This document shows positions 7,865-16,421 of a stretch of 33,084 bases of DNA, in pieces. This DNA is from Chloroflexota bacterium. GTDB taxonomy: Bacteria > Chloroflexota > Anaerolineae > Anaerolineales > Villigracilaceae. Made by a program: the position numbers and the translations under genes. Every line of letters begins with the position of its first letter. Position 1 is the stretch's first letter. The notes beneath the pieces are model-generated. The model was not told the DNA's origin, did no database searches, and saw only the letters and a program-made list of their open reading frames with translations. The stretch spans positions 1 through 33,084 of the forward strand of contig JACRBH010000249.1 of assembly GCA_016234535.1 (NCBI GenBank), in the 5' to 3' direction.

Positions 7865-8250
7865 CCAACAAATTGACCTTCTCCTCTGCTTCGCCTGTAT
7901 GGCGTCAACTCCCAGCGCAACGATTGGCTGGATTTATCGTCACCTTGCTTATGGCAGGCGGCGCAGTTTTACGTTTCGTGATTGACGGCGATACGATTGG
8001 ACTAATTGCTTTGCTCTCAGGCGCGATCCTCATCCCATCCCTTGCTCTCGCTACAGGTGTGTGGAGCGGAACCAGTAAACTTTTTGAGATCCTCTATATG
8101 GTCATCTGGTATCTTGGTCCCCTCAACAAAGTCCCAGGGCCGGATTTCATCGGTTCTCATGGCAATGGGTATCCCCAATTCTTCATCCCATTTTCAATGG
8201 CATTGAGCGCTTTTGCTTTCTTTGGAAGGTCACGACAGTTGAGAAATTAA
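7865..8250 (+). pseudogene. Copied 3' end of an ABC-2 permease gene
   Basis: The plus-strand frame to the TAA at 8248-8250 encodes about 122 residues that match the last 122 residues of the permease gene ending at 31207 nearly position for position (for example F-S-S-A-S-P-x-W-R-Q-L-P-A-Q, then FVIDGDTIGLIAL, S-G-T-S-K-L-F-E-I-L-Y-M-V-I-W and the final FFGRSRQLRN). Nucleotide similarity starts abruptly near 7865 and continues past the stop into the HTH cassette. The upstream two thirds of the permease and its ATPase are missing, so this is a truncated duplicate, not a working transporter. Confidence 0.85.
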
Positions 8251-8318
8251 TCAAAATAAAGAGCTCGGTAGCCTGATGAACAGGAATCAAGAAAACTTTC
8301 CGACACAAGGATATGGTT

Positions 8319-8721
8319 TCATCACGGTAACAAGTTGGACTCCGAATTTCTCCGATCCAAGAATTCGTTTAACTTTCCAGCCTCAATTAAACTCTATTTG
8401 GTTTTTCAGCACCCAATCTCCTCCAACTTTTGTTAATGGAGCGTTTGCACCATTGGCAGAGAGTTGGAAAGCTGGGGAGCCGATGACCAGACCTTCCGTC
8501 TTCCACACAGTATCGTTATGCAGGTGTTCAAGAAGTTCAAGTGAATAACTTGCATATAGATGAGCAACAATGCGATGATTTGCATCACATAGGACAATTC
8601 CTCGCCGCTGCCAATCTTGCTGCTGAAGTGAAGGATAGTTCGGCGGAGAAGCGAAGTGTCCCTCGAAGTTGAGATGGATTCCCCGTGTGGTTTGATTTAG
8701 AACGGTTGAATAATTCTGCAT
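8319..8721 (-). pseudogene. HTH cassette protein, copy 1 (HTH region deleted)
   Basis: From ATG 8721 the frame gives 112 residues matching the N-terminal domain of the intact copy at 18649-19416 (HLNFEG, Q-Q-Q-D-W-Q-R-R-G-I-V-L, R-I-V-A-H-L-Y-A-S-Y-S-L-E-L-L-E-H-L). It has a four-residue deletion near residue 31 and ends at a stop at 8383. Downstream, in another frame, the 3' tail (E-A-G-K-L-N-E-F-L) reappears to 8319. About 120 codons including the whole HTH domain have been lost between the two parts. The 5' region with its TATACT box is intact, so a HTH-less N-terminal protein could still be made. Confidence 0.8.
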
Positions 8722-8966
8722 AGGAACCTGCCTGTAGTGATGAATTGACTGGATCAGTATAAAGCAGGCAGGGTCTGGGATCGGACAAGCTGTCGGTAAA
8801 AGAGAAAAAGCGGATTGATTGTTTACGGGAGTGTTTTAAACGAAAACACCCCTATACGTAGGGGTGTTTATTCGATTTTGTCTTTTTGTTCTCTATTTGG
8901 CGGGTGCAAAGTTTTGATATCTGAACTTATACCCATATACATGATATATGCCTCTCTGGGCAGATT
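8722..8966 (-). repeat. Conserved 5' region of HTH cassette, copy 1
   Basis: This non-coding stretch is closely alike in three places in the window. In minus orientation it holds a degenerate GGGTATAAA/TTTATACCC inverted repeat, a perfect 11-base hairpin with a TACG loop (8844-8869), a TTTAAA stretch, and a TATACT -10 box about 35 bases before the start codon. The -10 is flanked by complementary CCTGCCTG and CAGGCAGG sequences. Similarity to the other copies ends near 8966. Confidence 0.75.
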
Positions 8967-9212
8967 AAATTGTGGCTTTGAGGTAGAAATTGGCGACAAT
9001 GACGATACTGATTAACCGCAAAATAAGCTCCAACGATTGCTGAATTTTAGTTACTCTTGCAGATGGGTTCTTTCGCTATGCAGATACATGACTTAGAAAG
9101 GTGGTCAAGGAAGGAGTGCCTATCCAATCACGTTTTACGCCGGTTAATTTCCACTCAAATAAGTTTCTGATACCATAGGTGCATACTTTATCTTTGTCAA
9201 ACTACCGCGAGT
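8967..9212. other. Intergenic stretch without recognised features
   Basis: This covers the space between the HTH cassette and the stop of the transporter gene at 9213. I see no ORF with a ribosome-binding site, no hairpin with a U-tract, and no similarity to the other two cassette flanks. Confidence 0.5.
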
Positions 9213-12200
9213 CTAGTCAGTCATTTCCCGCAGCCTGCGCGAGAGACTACTTAATACTGCAAAAGAAACTTCGGGACGTTCGCGCAGAATCCCTTTGAAG
9301 GTTTCGCCGTCAATTGCCAGCACGCGGACATCAGTTTGGGTGCGAAGCGTTGCCGAGCGCTGCGCGGATTCAATGATCGCCATCTCGCCGATGAAATCAC
9401 CTGTGCCTCGTTGTGCCAGCACTTGCTCAGCCCCATTCCCTGACCGTAGAACATGCAAATGTCCTTCGACGATCACAAAAATCATATTGCCTTCGTCACC
9501 TTGATGAAAGATAACCGTATTTTGCGGATACCACTCCTCCCGTGCGGTTTCGGCTACAAGTTTCAAGTCTTCAGGAGAAAGGTCTGCAAATATGGGGATT
9601 TCACGCAGCAATAGAATACGCTCCAGGATGGAAACGGTCTTTAGGGTGTCCATGGGTTTCTCCTCACCAAACTGGGTTAATGCTCCGAGCGCGGCTTCGC
9701 GCAGAAGCACATCTGAGCCTGATTTCAATTGATGCAATAAGGGAATAAATTCGCGCAAGCCGAGTTCGGATGTGGAACGGATCGCCAAAACTCGAAGCCA
9801 GGGATTTGTACTTTTCAACAAGTTCGCAAGTACATCGGATGGATCAAGCGGTTGCGGATCCTCTTCAAGAAGGGAGACCACACTTTTTGCAAGTTGCTTA
9901 TCGCCGATCGTATCCAGCGCTTCGAGTGCAGCAGCGCGGTTTTCGATATTTGTCCCGCTCATACTTTTGCGGACCAACTCCATCGTACGTGTATCACCAA
10001 ACAGACCAACCGTTTTGATCAGCCGACCTTCGCACAGTGATGCTTGTACACTCAGGTAATCGCGCAGGAAATCAACAGTTCGCCCAGATGATGGAAGGCT
10101 TGCAGATTGGTTCCGTAATATTCGCGCATGAGCAGTCTCGCGTTTGGCATATTCTCGAAGCGGGGCAAGCGATTCGGGTTTCCCTGGAGCGAGAGCATCG
10201 AGGGCAGAATCCACAGCGGAGTTATTCGTTTCAATAATTTCAAGTACAAGGATGCGGCTTTCATCACTGCGATGGCGCAAGCCTTCTGAGGCAGCTTTAC
10301 GAACACCTTCATCAGCGTCATTTAAATATTTGACCAATATTTTGCTGACTGATCCGTCTTCCAATTTTCCAAGCGCAGATACAGCAGCGCGGCGTATGAG
10401 TGCAGACGGATCTTCAAGAGAATATAGAATATGCTGGATATCGAAAGAAGAATACAAAAAAGGTGTAATTTCAACGGCTGTTTCTAAGGCAGAAATACGG
10501 ATTTGAGAATTTTTAGAATTAAGACGTGGAATCAGATTTGAAACCGCTTCATTCACAACCCCAAGCCTGGTCAATGCGACGATAGCTTTGGTCTGCACTG
10601 ACAGCGACGAATCTTCCGTCATCATGCCAAAGATTTTTGCGATCAAGTCAGGGGAAAGAGTCGCTTTTAGTTTCGGTAGGATCTTCAACACTTCTTCGCG
10701 CACATGCTCATCCACATCATCGAGCAGGAGACTGATTTCGTTGACCGTAGAGTCGGCGCGTAAAGCTCCCAGCGAGGAAACTGCCGAGGCGCGCACACCA
10801 GGCTCGGGGTCGGAGAGGAGGCGGGTCAGGTGGGGAATGACTGAGTCCGATTCCATTCGTCCCAGCATTTCAGCGGCGAGTCGGCGCGTGGTCGGTTTTG
10901 CATCCTGCAAGGCTCGTATGGCAACATCCAGCACAGCGGCATCACCTTGAAATCCGCTGAAAGAAGATTGGTCTGCGCTGAATACTTCAAGACGTCCCGC
11001 TTGCAGCGCATCCACCAATGCTTGAGCATATGCCTTGCGCATTCGCCAGATGAACACGCCGCATACGAACGCAAGCGCTGTGCCCATCAAAAATATCTGT
11101 TGGACGGTGAACGCCCGCTCAGCAACGATCAGCAAAACGCCTGAGAGCACCACACCGATTTGCGAAGGAACGCCGTTATTAAAAGCCAGTACCTGCCCGC
11201 GTTTTTGTGAAGGCACAACGTTGAACAACGCGTTCCATGCCGTGCCTGCGATGCCCGAAAGAATCACCAGTTGAGCAAAGCGCGCAATCGCTGCACCATT
11301 CAAATCATAAAAGCCCGCAAAAACTGCAAAGGAAAAAATATAGGTGAGCGGCATGAGGAACACGCCGTTGATGATTCCGAGGCGGGTGTAAATGCGGCTG
11401 GCAAGAAAAAGAGATACGAGAAATGTGGATGCGGTGGTAATGCTATTGAACAGACCAAAGAAACCTGCCACGCCCGCTTCATCTGAAAACGAGGCGGTAA
11501 CAACTTTATTAAAAGGAAATGCAATTGCGAAGAACAGCACCGAAAATAAAATTGACGCATACGCGATCAACCGCATCAACGGCGAGACGCGCACAAAGTC
11601 GAAGCCTGCGCGTAGGTCGTCCCAAAGGTTTGGTTTATTTTTAAAAACTTTTTCCTTGCGAAAATATGCGCCTGCTATGGTGCGGGTGAGAGTAAGCGCA
11701 GCGCCGAGCAGAATCGCATACAAAAGAAGCAGGTTATCGGTGCCAAGAAAACGGGCGATCATGCCAGTAATTGCATTGCCAATGACACTACCGAGAATGC
11801 CTGCGCTGGTAAACAAAGGAAATAAACGTTTTGCCTGGCGCGCATCGCAGACCTCTCCAGCGAGATTCCAAACGAATGTGCCGAGGATCATGCCTATGCC
11901 GTTGACGGTCAGCCACAATATGGGATACAGAAGTGGGAATGGAAAAAGAATCGCAACGCGTTCGAGAAGTAGCAAGCCAATAAAAATAGCGATTAGCGTT
12001 GAAAAGAATTTTCCTTTGTCCAATCGTCCGAGTGCGGCGGAATAGGCGAGCGTGGTGATAAATGTGAGAGCCCCCAGGAAAAGATACATATACGGCAGAA
12101 AGTCCACGCCATAGCGCAGGAGAAACAGCGCTGAGGCTGCGTTGTCGCCCATGCCCTGTCCCGCCTGGATGCAGGCAAAGAGGACGGCGACCAAAAACAC

Positions 12201-12254
12201 CAGCCGTCTTTCATCCGCGCGGATTTTTAACAGAGAGGTAAGACGATTCAACAT
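9213..12254 (-). CDS. NTT/MFS-like transporter fused to HEAT repeats and a cNMP-binding domain
   Basis: This 1013-residue protein has three parts. Residues 1-420 hold 11-12 membrane helices with the look of the nucleotide transporter (ATP:ADP antiporter, Npt1/Npt2) branch of the MFS fold: A-D-E-R-R-L-V-F-L start, GMGDNAASALFLLRYG, and VWNLAGEVCDARQAKRLFPL. Residues about 440-870 are HEAT-type repeats (TRRLAAEMLGRM, then LLSDPEPGVRASAVSSLGAL and similar units). Residues about 885-1010 are a cyclic-nucleotide-binding domain with VIFHQGDEGNMIFVIVEG and the phosphate cassette IGEMAIIESAQRSATL, whose Glu and Arg contact the ribose and phosphate in cAMP-binding proteins. The gene follows a class III nucleotide cyclase gene, which suggests a transporter gated or tuned by cAMP or cGMP. 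No ribosome-binding site precedes ATG 12254 and a terminator-like hairpin lies just upstream. Confidence 0.88.
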   Translation of the reverse strand: MLNRLTSLLKIRADERRLVFLVAVLFACIQAGQGMGDNAASALFLLRYGVDFLPYMYLFLGALTFITTLAYSAALGRLDKGKFFSTLIAIFIGLLLLERVAILFPFPLLYPILWLTVNGIGMILGTFVWNLAGEVCDARQAKRLFPLFTSAGILGSVIGNAITGMIARFLGTDNLLLLYAILLGAALTLTRTIAGAYFRKEKVFKNKPNLWDDLRAGFDFVRVSPLMRLIAYASILFSVLFFAIAFPFNKVVTASFSDEAGVAGFFGLFNSITTASTFLVSLFLASRIYTRLGIINGVFLMPLTYIFSFAVFAGFYDLNGAAIARFAQLVILSGIAGTAWNALFNVVPSQKRGQVLAFNNGVPSQIGVVLSGVLLIVAERAFTVQQIFLMGTALAFVCGVFIWRMRKAYAQALVDALQAGRLEVFSADQSSFSGFQGDAAVLDVAIRALQDAKPTTRRLAAEMLGRMESDSVIPHLTRLLSDPEPGVRASAVSSLGALRADSTVNEISLLLDDVDEHVREEVLKILPKLKATLSPDLIAKIFGMMTEDSSLSVQTKAIVALTRLGVVNEAVSNLIPRLNSKNSQIRISALETAVEITPFLYSSFDIQHILYSLEDPSALIRRAAVSALGKLEDGSVSKILVKYLNDADEGVRKAASEGLRHRSDESRILVLEIIETNNSAVDSALDALAPGKPESLAPLREYAKRETAHARILRNQSASLPSSGRTVDFLRDYLSVQASLCEGRLIKTVGLFGDTRTMELVRKSMSGTNIENRAAALEALDTIGDKQLAKSVVSLLEEDPQPLDPSDVLANLLKSTNPWLRVLAIRSTSELGLREFIPLLHQLKSGSDVLLREAALGALTQFGEEKPMDTLKTVSILERILLLREIPIFADLSPEDLKLVAETAREEWYPQNTVIFHQGDEGNMIFVIVEGHLHVLRSGNGAEQVLAQRGTGDFIGEMAIIESAQRSATLRTQTDVRVLAIDGETFKGILRERPEVSFAVLSSLSRRLREMTD

Positions 12255-12265
12255 AATTAAAAAAT

Positions 12266-12322
12266 GGACTGCGGACTTCAGTCCGCTTATGTTTCAGTAA
12301 AGCGGACTGAAGTCCGCAGTCC
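12266..12322 (-). terminator. 23-bp perfect hairpin with U-tract between cyclase and transporter
   Basis: Arms 12266-12288 and 12300-12322 are perfectly complementary (core GGACTTCAGTCCGC) around an 11-base loop. On the minus strand the stem is followed by ATTTTTTAATT and then immediately by the ATG of the transporter gene. It starts 14 bases after the cyclase stop. This is the form of an intrinsic terminator. The stem sequence (GCGGACTGAAGTCCGC) also resembles widespread dispersed repeats. Confidence 0.7.
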
Positions 12323-12335
12323 GAACAAGCAGCAT

Positions 12336-15300
12336 TTATCGCATCAATTCTTTAACTCGAGGCTGATTCAAAAACGATTCAGAGAGTCCAACCTCAAGCA
12401 GGGATTCTGCCACCTGCCGCGCAATTTTGCGACCCTCTGCGAGACTATCTTCGGGTTCATTTTGATTCCCCAGTTCCAATTGGATTTGGGCCAAATCCCT
12501 TAGGATCACCCAAAGATGAAGGTTCGAATCAGTTTGCTTTGCCAGCGAGCAGGCCTGGGTCAGGGTTTGAAGCGCTTCTTCAGATCGTCCCAATCCCAGT
12601 AAAGCATTTCCCTTCCAGCGCAACACTTCTGGAACATCCACACGCGTCAGAGGTATAACTTCATCCAATAATTCATCTGCAAGCGATAGCGCTTTGTCAA
12701 ACTCCTTTTTTGTCATTGCCAGTTCGATATTCGCAAGGCAGACAAAAATAGTGTAACGCGCATAGGGTATCGAAGTGGGTTGAAGCAATTGATTTCCAAT
12801 AATTTGTTCAGCGGATTGGACATCATTCATGAGCAGACGCATTCGCACTTTGGCTGCTTGTGGAAACGAACTCCATGCAGGTTGTTTGGCATCAGCGATC
12901 TGTGAAGCCTGCTCAATTAACGGCAGACCTTTTTCAACCGCGCCGCAATAGGCATATACCCAGGCCAGTTCCGCGCGCAGGCTAATGCTGCTGGCGATCA
13001 ACCCTGCTTCATCTGCAAGTTGACAGCTTTGTTCCGCAAGTTGAATACCGCGTCCCAACTGACCATTTTCAAAATAAGAAAACGCCATCAGCATCCGATC
13101 ATATGCCTGTCCCCATAGATTATTTATCTCCACACTAATCTTTAATGCCTGCTGGCTGCAATCCAAAGATAACCCGTATTTCCCCGCATTGAAGTAAGTC
13201 TCTGCCTCGGAGCCAAAACTATCGGCAAGCATCACCTGATGATCCAGGGATTTCCAAAGTTCGCGCGCTTCTCGAATGGAAGCATGAGCTTTTTCAAACT
13301 CGCCCCTGCATGTATACAAGCGGCAAAGATCGTTCAACACAAAAGCCAGTTGCTCACGGTCACTTGAATCACGGGCTAAAGTCAGGGCGGCCTGACCATG
13401 TTGAAGCGACTGTTCCAGCCGTTTCGAGAACAGATAGGTAATCATCAGGTTCCAATTAAGTTTTGCCTGGGTCGCGCGATCCCCAATCTCACGGGAGATA
13501 TCGAGCGCCGCGACCAACATCTGTTCACTCAATGCCGAATTATGCAGTTGTGAAAAGATGGAATAGATTGTGGCTTTTGCCATTAGCGCTTTCATCTCAG
13601 TGCGCCGATCCGCATGCTCATGACCAAATATCTGCATTTCTTCATAGGTCGCCAGGGCTGTTTCAAATCGCCCGCTCAATTCAAGCACCGAACCCAATTG
13701 AGTGTAGAGATCGATAATTTGTTCAGACTCCACCTTCGTTCGCTTCGCCACTTCAAGCGCACGGCTGAAATGAGTTGCGGCTTCAATATTTGCATAGAGC
13801 CGTGCCGCTTTCTCGCCAGCCAACAAATCATACTTGAGTGATCTCCCGTCCTGGGCGAAATAAAAATGATTTGCAATTAGCGGCGCAAATTCATCAATGC
13901 GATTCTCATGAAGCTCTTCCAATGTTTCCCCAATACGCCGATGGAGTTCCGCGCGCTTCTTGATCAAAATTGAGTCGTACGCCGCTTCTTGAATCAATAC
14001 ATGCCTGAACGCATATTCCTCACGAAATGGCTCAATCAGACTCGCTTCCTGTAGATATTGAATTTGCGAATCAAAACTGCCATTCATACTGGTCAGTTGT
14101 TTTAAAACGCGCAAGTCAAATGAACGGCCAATGACCGATGCATTTTGCAAAACGTGTTTTGTCAGTTCAGGCAAACGGTCAATGCGGGCGCCGAGCACAC
14201 CGCGTAATGTGTCTGGCAGAGAAACTTTTGCATCTTCATTCATCGCCCGCCAGTGGCTGTTCTTGCGAATGATCTGTTTCGTTTCGATCAGGGAACGAAT
14301 TAATTCCTCAATGAAAAATGGATTTCCATCCGCTCGCTCAACGATCATATCGCGCACATTTTTGGGCAGGTCTTTTACGCCCAATAAATTAATGAGCAGC
14401 ATTTCTGTTTGTTCAACATGCAAAGGTTCAAGCAGAATGGAATGATATCGCGCTACTACTTTTTTTTGAATCTTGTGCATCGCATCCCAACTCGCTGCGG
14501 TTTTGTCGGGTCGCAACATGCAAATGAACAATATCGGTTGGGTTTCGGTCAAGTCTGCAAGATTTAGCAATAAATTTAATGAGGCTTCGTCCGCCCAATG
14601 CAGATCATCGAATACGATCACATGCGGACCTTCCTTTGCCAACCCGCATAAATATCCGCACACAGAGCTCACCATTTTTTGAATAAGCGCTTCGCCCTGA
14701 ACTCCGATGAGCGCTTGTAAACTTTCTTCGCTTTCAACGGAAAGCATAGCTTCCAATAACGGCAGATCGCCTCCGGGCAATGCGCAGCACCCACAAACAT
14801 AATTTAACTTTCGGCGCACTTCGCCGGGGGAATCCCCTTCATATGCGTCGATTGACTGGCGGATGATCTGCCTCCACGGAAAATAGCTGACTGAGCGCGC
14901 ATAGGATAGGGCATCGCCTCTTAACCAGGTAAAGCCATCGTTTGACTTTTTCAACTCGGCGATCAAAGTGGACTTCCCAAGCCCCGCTTCACCAACCACA
15001 CTGACAATTGATCCTGCTCCGATCTTCAGTTGTTTCAACTGCTGGTTGAGCAAAGTCAACTGCGTCTCGCGCCCAACCAATGGCGATGACAATCCTACCA
15101 GTCCGCGCAAATGACCAGGCCTCTTTTTTACACCCAGTGGACGATATGTCTTGATCGGCGCAGCTTTGCCTTTCACTTCAACTTCTCCCAATGCCTCGAA
15201 TTCGAAGAATGGTGCAACTAATTTATAAGTCTCATCCGAGATTTGAACTGTCCCAGGCACAGCCGTTTGTTCCATGCGTGCGGCAAGATTTATGGCATCG

Positions 15301-15887
15301 CCTATCGCTGTATATTCCATGCGCAAATCCGAGCCGATTGCGCCGACAACGACAAGGCCAGTATTAATTCCGACGCGCAGACCAAACTCAAGTCCATGTT
15401 TGATGCGGACTTCTTCAGCGTACTCCTTAATCCCTTCTTGAATTTCCAGCCCTGCCAGCACAGCCCGCTGCGGGTCATCCTCATGCGCGATCGGGGCACC
15501 GAAGAAAGCCAGGATCGCATCACCCATCAAACGCGGCACAGTCCCTTCATATTTATAAACGGGACGGATCATGAATTCAAAAATGCCGTTCATGATGTCC
15601 GTCCAGGTTTCGGGGTCCACTTTTTCGGCGGCGGCTGTTGACCCTTTGACATCACAGAACAACATGGTGATGACGCGCCGCTCTCCCACCATCGCATCCT
15701 GTGCGCGGGCGGCTTCGAACTTGGTCATCAGTTCGCGTGGAATAAATTTATCGAGTGATTGGTTTTTTGCCTGAACATGATTAGTTTCCCCACTCGCACC
15801 TTGAACAGCTGTTGCCAGAGAGTTTCCGCAATTCATGCAAAACTTCGCTTCATTTGGATTCTTCGACTGGCAATTTGGGCATTTCAT
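12336..15887 (-). CDS. Zinc-ribbon / class III nucleotide cyclase / AAA ATPase / TPR protein
   Basis: This 1183-residue signalling protein starts with a four-cysteine zinc ribbon (Cys3, Cys6, Cys17, Cys20). A class III cyclase domain follows at about 66-235: metal aspartates Asp79 (LFCDVKGST) and Asp123 (LMGDAILAFFGAP) and the transition-state pair Asn200/Arg204 (GDAINLAARME) are all present, so it should be active. Asp197 fits adenine recognition, but the usual lysine before the second metal site is an arginine (Arg119), so ATP over GTP is not certain. An AAA/STAND-type ATPase at about 270-560 has Walker A GEAGLGKST (299-307) and Walker B VIVFDDLHWAD, and TPR-like helices fill the rest. GAGG lies ten bases before ATG 15887. 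It is upstream of the cNMP-binding transporter on the same strand. Confidence 0.93.
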   Translation of the reverse strand: MKCPNCQSKNPNEAKFCMNCGNSLATAVQGASGETNHVQAKNQSLDKFIPRELMTKFEAARAQDAMVGERRVITMLFCDVKGSTAAAEKVDPETWTDIMNGIFEFMIRPVYKYEGTVPRLMGDAILAFFGAPIAHEDDPQRAVLAGLEIQEGIKEYAEEVRIKHGLEFGLRVGINTGLVVVGAIGSDLRMEYTAIGDAINLAARMEQTAVPGTVQISDETYKLVAPFFEFEALGEVEVKGKAAPIKTYRPLGVKKRPGHLRGLVGLSSPLVGRETQLTLLNQQLKQLKIGAGSIVSVVGEAGLGKSTLIAELKKSNDGFTWLRGDALSYARSVSYFPWRQIIRQSIDAYEGDSPGEVRRKLNYVCGCCALPGGDLPLLEAMLSVESEESLQALIGVQGEALIQKMVSSVCGYLCGLAKEGPHVIVFDDLHWADEASLNLLLNLADLTETQPILFICMLRPDKTAASWDAMHKIQKKVVARYHSILLEPLHVEQTEMLLINLLGVKDLPKNVRDMIVERADGNPFFIEELIRSLIETKQIIRKNSHWRAMNEDAKVSLPDTLRGVLGARIDRLPELTKHVLQNASVIGRSFDLRVLKQLTSMNGSFDSQIQYLQEASLIEPFREEYAFRHVLIQEAAYDSILIKKRAELHRRIGETLEELHENRIDEFAPLIANHFYFAQDGRSLKYDLLAGEKAARLYANIEAATHFSRALEVAKRTKVESEQIIDLYTQLGSVLELSGRFETALATYEEMQIFGHEHADRRTEMKALMAKATIYSIFSQLHNSALSEQMLVAALDISREIGDRATQAKLNWNLMITYLFSKRLEQSLQHGQAALTLARDSSDREQLAFVLNDLCRLYTCRGEFEKAHASIREARELWKSLDHQVMLADSFGSEAETYFNAGKYGLSLDCSQQALKISVEINNLWGQAYDRMLMAFSYFENGQLGRGIQLAEQSCQLADEAGLIASSISLRAELAWVYAYCGAVEKGLPLIEQASQIADAKQPAWSSFPQAAKVRMRLLMNDVQSAEQIIGNQLLQPTSIPYARYTIFVCLANIELAMTKKEFDKALSLADELLDEVIPLTRVDVPEVLRWKGNALLGLGRSEEALQTLTQACSLAKQTDSNLHLWVILRDLAQIQLELGNQNEPEDSLAEGRKIARQVAESLLEVGLSESFLNQPRVKELMR

Positions 15888-16060
15888 TCGATCAAAACCT
15901 CAAGCCAAAACAAAAGTCAAATAAATATCGATAAAGTTTGTCTTATTCTAGCATATTTGTTCCAGTTTCGAATTTTTCGCAGGCAATAAAGAATGAAACG
16001 ACGTTGTGTCAAATCTCGACAGATTTGAAAAGGAAATGTATTAGATGAATAACGATGTAA
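15888..16060. promoter_or_regulatory. Upstream region of the cyclase gene, with small palindrome
   Basis: On the minus strand a TGCTAGAAT extended -10 element (about 15954-15946) is the best promoter candidate for the cyclase gene; no good -35 is seen. A perfect 8-base inverted repeat TCAAATCT-CGAC-AGATTTGA lies at 16009-16028, about 55 bases upstream of that -10. It could be an operator or the remains of a dispersed repeat. Confidence 0.35.
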
Positions 16061-16319
16061 TATCTGATTGCGGATGAGAATCCTGATTATGCTTTTGTGC
16101 ATGTCGGGCTATTGATTCGGGAGGGACGTTCGATTGAACGTTCAGAAGGATGTCACACAACGTGTCATGAATGTGTTGAAGGAAGCCTTTGGGCACCATT
16201 TTGAAAAACGGAAATTGTCACTGAATGTCGATCTTAAAAAGATGCATGATGGAATTGCATTGACGGAACATAATATTCCAAGCTGGATGTATCGTTTTCA
16301 CCCTGTAACAAGCATTTGA
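16061..16319 (+). pseudogene. Decayed 5-carboxymethyl-2-hydroxymuconate isomerase (tautomerase family)
   Basis: From 16061 one frame reads Y-L-I-A-D-E-N-P-D-Y-A-F-V-H-V, then GLLIREGRSIER. Around 16135-16150 the match moves to the next frame, which reads Q-K-D-V-T-Q-R-V-M-N-V-L-K-E-A-F-G-H-H-F, then EKRKLSLNVDLKKMHDG to a stop at 16319. Joined, this is the second half of a CHMI protein (compare the DYAFVHM, GRSLE and S-F-E-I-E-E-L-H-P segments of E. coli HpcD). The N-terminal half with the catalytic Pro1 is missing, and a frameshift interrupts the rest. A TTG at 16134 with a GGGAGGG site makes the second frame look like a small gene, but it is better explained as part of this remnant. Confidence 0.7.
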
Positions 16320-16421
16320 GAAGGTTTAGAAATCTCTCTTTTGACATTAGTCCAGGATGAACGAAGATGTTCCAACTTGAAGTAATTACTTTGCCCAAGT
16401 CAGCAACTTGATGAAATAAAA

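Noticed and set aside
11392..12045. 217-codon plus-strand frame inside the transporter gene
   Set aside because: Basic, low-information sequence antisense to the membrane domain; no start signal.
16134..16319. Small gene of 61 codons with TTG start and GGGAGGG site
   Set aside because: Its residues continue a CHMI isomerase sequence that begins in the neighbouring frame upstream, so it is part of a pseudogene.
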